59,096 nucleotides of DNA from Lachnospiraceae bacterium (lineage in GTDB: Bacteria > Bacillota_A > Clostridia > Lachnospirales > Lachnospiraceae): the NCBI GenBank assembly GCA_024689605.1, contig JAILDD010000122.1, positions 1-59,096 on the forward strand. Reading direction: 5' to 3'. Under the pieces are notes generated by a model. It did not search any database. It saw only the letters and a program-made list of their open reading frames with translations, and was not told the DNA's origin. Made by a program: the position numbers and the translations under genes. Below are positions 54,779-59,096 of the stretch, one piece after another. The stretch's first letter is position 1. Each line of letters starts with the position of its first letter.

Positions 54779-56206
54779 ATGAAGTATGACTTGAATTTTT
54801 TTCTGAATTTTATCAGAGAATATCAGACTGATTTTATGCTTTTCCTACAGGGCATATGCGTGATCATTGCATTCCTGACTATTTTTCCGAAGAATCTGAC
54901 TAAGACGCGCAAGATTGCCATAATCATGCTGGAGCTGTGCGCGGCATTGTATCTCACATCAAGCCGGTTTTACTATCTTTATAAGGATATGGCTTCTGTC
55001 GGATTCTGGCCGTATGTAAGGATCGCGAAGTTCCTTGATTATTTCTTCAGCCTTGCTATCATCGGCTGCTTTAATTATTATCTGAAGGATCTGTGTACTC
55101 ACGAGGCGGGATTAAAGAAAGTGCCGCGGAGGCTGATCTGGACAGAGCTTATTTTAGTGGCAGGCATAATCACGCTGATAGTATCCCAGTTTACGGGCCT
55201 GTATTATGTGTGGGATGCTGAAAACCATTATTTGCATGCTAAATATTTCTTTGTATGCTATTTCTTTTCCCTGCCGGCACTTACGCTTCAGATGACCTGT
55301 ATTCTTCAGTATTATAAGAAACTGCCGCCGCGTATAGGCATACCGCTTCTTTTGTTCATCATAGTTCCCATTATAATGGCTGTGCTGCAGCTTATTCTGG
55401 ACGGTCTTGCACCTGCTGTCCTGTCTACCGCCGGAGTGGATATTCTTCTCTATATTTTTACCATAGAGGATATGAATGACAGGGTGGAAAAGGCACACCG
55501 GCTTGAAATAGAAATAATGGCTAAATATCAGAGGGAGCTTGAGCAGACGGTTGAAGAGCGTACCAAGGATCTTAAAGAAGCTAATGAAAAGGTTGAGTAC
55601 CTGCTGCTTAATATTCTTCCCGAAAATATAGCAAGGGAGCTGGCTGAGGATCCGAACAAGGTCATTTCAAACCGCTATCCGAATGCAACGGTGCTTTTCA
55701 CCGATATAGTTGATTTTACGAAGATGAGCAGCGATATGAGTGCGCAAGAAACGGTAGTCATGCTGAACAGGATGATGACTCTTTTTGATGACCGTGCCAA
55801 GCGTGAAGGAATTGAAAAGATCAAGACTATCGGAGATGCCTACATGGCTGCGGCCGGTCTTACAGAGGACGAGAACAATGATGGTGCAGAGCGCATAGTA
55901 AGATTTGCAATGGGGCTGATGGAGGATGTGGCTGAATTAAATAAGAATTCTGCTGTGCCGATCCGTATCCGTATAGGTATTAATTCCGGTGAGCTTGTTG
56001 CCGGCGTCATCGGAAAGACCAGGTTCATATATGATATCTGGGGCGACAATGTGAACATAGCCAGCCGCATGGAGAGTACCGGAAGAGCGGGAAGGATCCA
56101 TGTATCTGAATCAACATATGAGCAGGTAAAAGATATCTTTACCTTTAAAGAGAAAGTTGAAGCTGAAGTCAAGGGAAAAGGCATTATGACGGGGTTTTAT
56201 CTTTGA
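54779..56206 (+). CDS. Membrane class III adenylate cyclase
   Basis: 475 residues. About seven membrane helices fill 1-240 as an uncharacterised sensor, followed by a coiled-coil transducer (RELEQTVEERTKDLKEANEKVEYLLLNILPENIA) and a cyclase domain. FTDIVDF (D309) and KTIGDAYM (K349, D353) give metal and adenine-binding residues; YDIWGDNVNIASRME supplies the second base-selecting Asp and the transition-state Asn/Arg. Lys plus Asp favours ATP over GTP. Class III cyclases are uncommon in this family of bacteria. It is monocistronic. Confidence 0.88.
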   Translation: MKYDLNFFLNFIREYQTDFMLFLQGICVIIAFLTIFPKNLTKTRKIAIIMLELCAALYLTSSRFYYLYKDMASVGFWPYVRIAKFLDYFFSLAIIGCFNYYLKDLCTHEAGLKKVPRRLIWTELILVAGIITLIVSQFTGLYYVWDAENHYLHAKYFFVCYFFSLPALTLQMTCILQYYKKLPPRIGIPLLLFIIVPIIMAVLQLILDGLAPAVLSTAGVDILLYIFTIEDMNDRVEKAHRLEIEIMAKYQRELEQTVEERTKDLKEANEKVEYLLLNILPENIARELAEDPNKVISNRYPNATVLFTDIVDFTKMSSDMSAQETVVMLNRMMTLFDDRAKREGIEKIKTIGDAYMAAAGLTEDENNDGAERIVRFAMGLMEDVAELNKNSAVPIRIRIGINSGELVAGVIGKTRFIYDIWGDNVNIASRMESTGRAGRIHVSESTYEQVKDIFTFKEKVEAEVKGKGIMTGFYL

Positions 56207-56329
56207 AATGTTATTGGAGTGGGTTTTTTGGTATAATGAATCATGCTGGTGAATTGTCGGGAATAAATTTGATTATTACATAATTGAGACAGCCTGAGTG
56301 GTCCCCTCTTTCTGTTTTTTGAAGATTGT

Positions 56330-56358
56330 TTGCACTCGTTATATTTATATGATACTAT
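56330..56358 (+). promoter_or_regulatory. Promoter of the small RNA
   Basis: TTGCAC (56330-56335) and TACTAT (56353-56358) with a 17-bp AT-rich spacer. Confidence 0.7.
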
Positions 56359-56364
56359 TTTTTT

Positions 56365-56450
56365 CAAGAGGTAGTGCTTGCACTGCTGGGGCTGGTCGAA
56401 AGACCCAGGTCCTACCTAATCGGCGGGGAGACTCCCCGCCATTTCTATTT
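56365..56450 (+). ncRNA. Unrecognised structured small RNA
   Basis: A free-standing unit of about 85 nt with a promoter and terminator but no frame. GGTAG (56370-56374) pairs with CTACC (56411-56415) and encloses two arms. One is GTG-CTTG-CAC. The other is CTGGTC-GAAA-GACCCAG, with a one-base bulge and a GNRA loop. It then ends in GGCGGGGA/TCCCCGCC with an ATTTCTATTT tail. I could not match it to SRP RNA, 6S RNA, tmRNA or a riboswitch class. Confidence 0.6.
56422..56450 (+). terminator. Terminator of the small RNA
   Basis: A GC-rich 8-9 bp stem, GGCGGGGAG/CTCCCCGCC, followed by ATTTCTATTT. Confidence 0.75.
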
Positions 56451-56473
56451 GTATTAAATTCAGGGGTGAAATA

Positions 56474-56566
56474 TTGAAAACAGTTAGTATATTTGTTTAC
56501 GAATCCGGGGATATGGGACTAAAGGATAAGGGAAGAACATTTTATGTTATTTCCCTTAAGCTATAG
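56474..56566 (+). pseudogene. DUF3800 N-terminal remnant
   Basis: A TTG-initiated 30-residue frame reads KTVSIFVYESGDMG then GRTFYVISLKL and stops. This matches the opening of DUF3800 proteins, whose usual DESG is YESG here. Possible continuation (PYDNIEKNGIKVHFF) appears in another frame and also stops. No other gene is visible up to 56690. Confidence 0.45.
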
Positions 56567-56693
56567 CTATCCAGGCTATCCTTACGACAATATAGAAAAA
56601 AATGGCATAAAAGTACATTTTTTCCCTAAATGATATTAATATATTTTTTGGGGCGGAAGATGTTTATTTAAATTGCTATGGAAATCGAAAAAA

Positions 56694-56721
56694 AGCCTTT
56701 CAAGCTGCTGCTTGAAAGGCT
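56694..56721 (-). terminator. Terminator after the zinc-ribbon membrane gene
   Basis: AGCCTTTCAAGC pairs perfectly with GCTTGAAAGGCT. Read leftward it is followed by seven T; it could also work rightward. Confidence 0.9.
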
Positions 56722-56760
56722 TTCCTTTATGCTCAATGATTGCAATTATAATTAACTGCT

Positions 56761-58029
56761 CTAACTGTTATTCTTTTTCTCATACCTCGTCCGTACATGC
56801 CTGTCGTTCTTAGCCAGCAGTTTAAAGGAATCCTTTATAAGGTATGCCGATGCGGAAGTTCCCCTGTGGGCCGTCATCTTATGGACTTCCGCAGAAGTCA
56901 CGCAGCCTCCTATGAGAAGAGCTACAGCAAGTGCTATGACGATGGGGATCAAACTGAATTCCATTCCCAGCAGGAACACACCGATCAAAAAGAGAATAAG
57001 CATTACTACAAATGATATAAGTGATGTTGTAATGAACATTCCTGTCTTCTTGCCGTTGTCTATGGGAAGGTCTCCGGTAACCTTTCCGGTCTGGCCGTTC
57101 ATGGCGAAGCTGTACACCTCACCCTTATACCTGGTGGAGAGCATCCATACAGGCAGCATGCAGTATCTTATGGTAGCATCATCAAATTCTACGTTGCAGG
57201 ACTGCTCGGATACACTGTTGTAGCCGTTAACGGTAGCTCTGAGCTCGTTACGGACAGTGTCACGCATACGGGAATCCACCCTGTTCTTTACCTCTTCCTG
57301 ATTTTCATCATACTTGTTTGCAACATATCCTGAAAGATATGCCGGATTGTAATCCGTCAGTTCCTTGAAATTGAAGGGTTCAATGGAATCCATATATTCA
57401 TCCTTCATTTCCTTGGAGCCGTCAGCAGGAACATGTTCAAAACGCATGCTGGCGCTGCGCATTACCTTGTATTCCTTTATTTCTTTCTGGTCGCCCTTAT
57501 CCTTCTCTATGGTAGCATTGTAGAAGCCGCTGCCCTTTGCATTGCAGTCGAAGAGCCAGAAGGGAACATACAGACCATTGATGTTGTCAATATGGTTCGA
57601 ATCTACAAAACCGTCCGGAAGAAGCTTCTTGCCCTTGTAGAAATTCTTAAGCGCATCTGTAGCAGACTTCTTATCCACCTTGAAGGGAAGCACTGCGTCA
57701 GGCAAGTTCATTCCCGAGAAGGTAGAAGATACCACTACCGGATTGCCGCAGTATGGACACTCTGTTGCACCTGTTGTCTCCTGCGTGATAAGCGCTGCAC
57801 CACAGGACTCACAGATATATTCCGACATTCCATCGGATTCCATCTGTCCGTTATCCACGCTTGTCCAGTCTGTAGGCGCATCCTTGTGCTTGGTATCTTC
57901 CGAAAACTCTGACATCTCAAAGGTACTGTCACAGTACTCACAGACCATCTTCTGCACGTCACCCTTGTAAATCAGTGGTCCGCCACAGTTCGGACATTTG
58001 TATCCCTGCAGATCTTTTTCTTCTCCCAT
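56761..58029 (-). CDS. Double zinc-ribbon membrane protein, unknown
   Basis: 422 residues. Two rubredoxin/TFIIB-like ribbons at the N-terminus (CPNCGGPL..CEYCDS and CESCGAALI..CPYCGN), a central beta-rich region (NGLYVPFWLFDCNAKGSGFY; YCMLPVWMLSTRYKGEVY) and two C-terminal helices (about 330-380). Related proteins are sometimes named after PriA because of the ribbons, but no helicase motif is present. ATG at 58029 follows GGAGG. Function unknown. Confidence 0.75.
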   Translation of the reverse strand: MGEEKDLQGYKCPNCGGPLIYKGDVQKMVCEYCDSTFEMSEFSEDTKHKDAPTDWTSVDNGQMESDGMSEYICESCGAALITQETTGATECPYCGNPVVVSSTFSGMNLPDAVLPFKVDKKSATDALKNFYKGKKLLPDGFVDSNHIDNINGLYVPFWLFDCNAKGSGFYNATIEKDKGDQKEIKEYKVMRSASMRFEHVPADGSKEMKDEYMDSIEPFNFKELTDYNPAYLSGYVANKYDENQEEVKNRVDSRMRDTVRNELRATVNGYNSVSEQSCNVEFDDATIRYCMLPVWMLSTRYKGEVYSFAMNGQTGKVTGDLPIDNGKKTGMFITTSLISFVVMLILFLIGVFLLGMEFSLIPIVIALAVALLIGGCVTSAEVHKMTAHRGTSASAYLIKDSFKLLAKNDRHVRTRYEKKNNS

Positions 58030-58075
58030 AATGCTATTCCTCCCCAATTTTTATTTTAAAGATTTACTATAACTA

Positions 58076-59096
58076 TTACGCTTTCTTAACGAGCAGAGAC
58101 TGTCCCGTCATCTCAGCAGGCTGAGGCATATCCATCACATCAAGAAGTGTAGGAACGATGTCACAGAGCCTTCCGCCTTCACGAAGCGTATATGCAGGAT
58201 CATAGTTGTAAAGAATGAAAGGTACAGGATTGGTTGTGTGAGCCGTATGAGGCTGTCCTGTCTCCTTATTAATCATCTGCTCTGCATTACCGTGGTCTGC
58301 ACACAGGAATAGCACGCCGTCCATCTTCTTTACCGCCTCTACAGCAGCACCCACGCAGGCATCAACACGCTCAACAGCCTTTATCGCAGCCTCAAGCACG
58401 CCTGTATGTCCCACCATATCAGGATTTGCAAAGTTGATAACTACTACATCAAATTCACCTGATGTGATTGCAGCATCAAGCTTTTCACTTACTTCAGGGG
58501 CGCTCATCTCAGGCTGAAGATCATATGTTGCAACTGCAGGTGAAGGAACCAGTGTCCTTGTCTCACCTTCGTTAGGCTCCTCTATACCGCCGTTGAAGAA
58601 GAATGTAACATGAGCATACTTCTCAGTCTCAGCTATACGAAGCTGCTTCAGACCGTTCTTTGCAAGATATTCGCCGAAAGTATTAACTATCTCTTCCTTC
58701 TTGAAAGCAACGAACTTGTTGGGAATGGTCTCGTCATAATCCTTGAAGCACACATAAGTAAGAGGCATGAAGCCATTTGCACGCTTAAGGTACTTGATGC
58801 ACTTTGTATCGGAAGCCTCACCGGGCTGAGTTGCTATATCCTCATCAGTAAAGCAGAACGCCTTGGTGATCTCTCTTGCACGGTCAGGGCGGAAATTGAA
58901 GAAGATCACGGAATCATCAGGCTTTACAACGCTTAAGGGCTTGCCGCTCTCGTCGGTAATAACTGTAGGAATAACAAATTCGTCTGTTATATCCTTATCG
59001 TAAGATGCCTGCATTGCAGCCACAGGATCGGTAGCTTTTTCGCCCTCTCCAAGTACAAGTGAATCATAAGCAAGCTGGATACGGTCCCAGTTGTTA
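58076..59096 (-). CDS. gpmI: 2,3-bisphosphoglycerate-independent phosphoglycerate mutase (5' end beyond window)
   Basis: 340 residues of the C-terminal part of GpmI, open to the window edge. It interconverts 3- and 2-phosphoglycerate in glycolysis using two Mn ions. NFRPDRAREIT, the metal-binding VVINFANPDMVGHTG and LCADHGNAEQM, and HTAHTTNPVPFI are all present. The phospho-Ser site lies upstream, outside the window. It is not the 315-residue short protein that an internal ATG would suggest. Confidence 0.95.
   Translation of the reverse strand, partial: NNWDRIQLAYDSLVLGEGEKATDPVAAMQASYDKDITDEFVIPTVITDESGKPLSVVKPDDSVIFFNFRPDRAREITKAFCFTDEDIATQPGEASDTKCIKYLKRANGFMPLTYVCFKDYDETIPNKFVAFKKEEIVNTFGEYLAKNGLKQLRIAETEKYAHVTFFFNGGIEEPNEGETRTLVPSPAVATYDLQPEMSAPEVSEKLDAAITSGEFDVVVINFANPDMVGHTGVLEAAIKAVERVDACVGAAVEAVKKMDGVLFLCADHGNAEQMINKETGQPHTAHTTNPVPFILYNYDPAYTLREGGRLCDIVPTLLDVMDMPQPAEMTGQSLLVKKA

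Noticed and set aside
56365..56450. Small SRP RNA, 6S RNA or riboswitch
   Set aside because: The conserved SRP apical loop is absent, it is too short for 6S RNA, and no gene lies close downstream for a riboswitch to control.

Overview
The window reads as chromosomal DNA of an anaerobic, fibre-degrading Clostridia, most likely Lachnospiraceae of the Butyrivibrio/Pseudobutyrivibrio type. This rests on a ptb-buk butyrate pair, a lipoprotein GH9 cellulase with a cellulose-binding-like module, Rpn/PD-(D/E)XK proteins, a YjfB motility protein, FtsEX next to a coiled-coil M23 hydrolase, and strong AGGAGG ribosome sites. The genus is inferred.

Layout. 1-4.4 kb: the 5' part of the GH9 cellulase gene, then a degenerate MocR/PdxR-like regulator divergent from an ECF vitamin-transporter S component. 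4.4-6.4 kb: an Rpn-family protein and ribosome hibernation factor. 6.4-18.5 kb: a long leftward block with two very large membrane proteins (YfhO and DUF2298), ispD, the t6A tRNA genes tsaD, tsaB and tsaE with rimI, plus rnz and a serine acetyltransferase. 18.5-21.6 kb: a membrane-anchored GH25 muramidase and three rightward genes, one a small zinc-protease-like protein. 21.6-27.6 kb: prfB, secA, buk and ptb. 27.7-33.4 kb: a division and cell-wall cluster (CtpA-type protease, M23 hydrolase, FtsX, FtsE with a long charged N-terminal extension, CdaR-like regulator). 33.6-41.8 kb: a TagA-like protein, YjfB, zinc-ribbon proteins, a CvfB-type RNA-binding protein, and a translationally coupled diguanylate cyclase and solute-binding protein. 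41.9-45.6 kb: an apparently frameshifted coiled-coil gene, a small protein, a membrane-anchored EndA-like nuclease and a second Rpn protein.

45.89-54.51 kb is an integrated mobilizable element in a tRNA-Gln(CTG) gene, bounded by a perfect 50-bp direct repeat of the tRNA 3' part. It carries an XRE repressor, an excisionase-like HTH protein, a tyrosine integrase, a CHC2 primase, a VapE-like helicase, an origin-like GTTTAC cluster, oriT-like hairpins and a Pre/Mob relaxase. Cargo follows, and the best of it is a type III toxin-antitoxin module: a promoter, two 39-nt repeats able to fold as covarying pseudoknots, a terminator hairpin, and a ToxN/AbiQ-family endoribonuclease gene. A third antitoxin-like repeat with its own terminator lies 1.5 kb upstream with no toxin gene after it. 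The toxin module sits in a 929-bp segment bounded by two copies of the element's right end, which suggests stepwise accretion.

54.8-59.1 kb: a membrane class III adenylate cyclase, an unrecognised small RNA with its own promoter and terminator, a DUF3800 remnant, a zinc-ribbon membrane protein, and the 3' part of gpmI, cut by the window edge.
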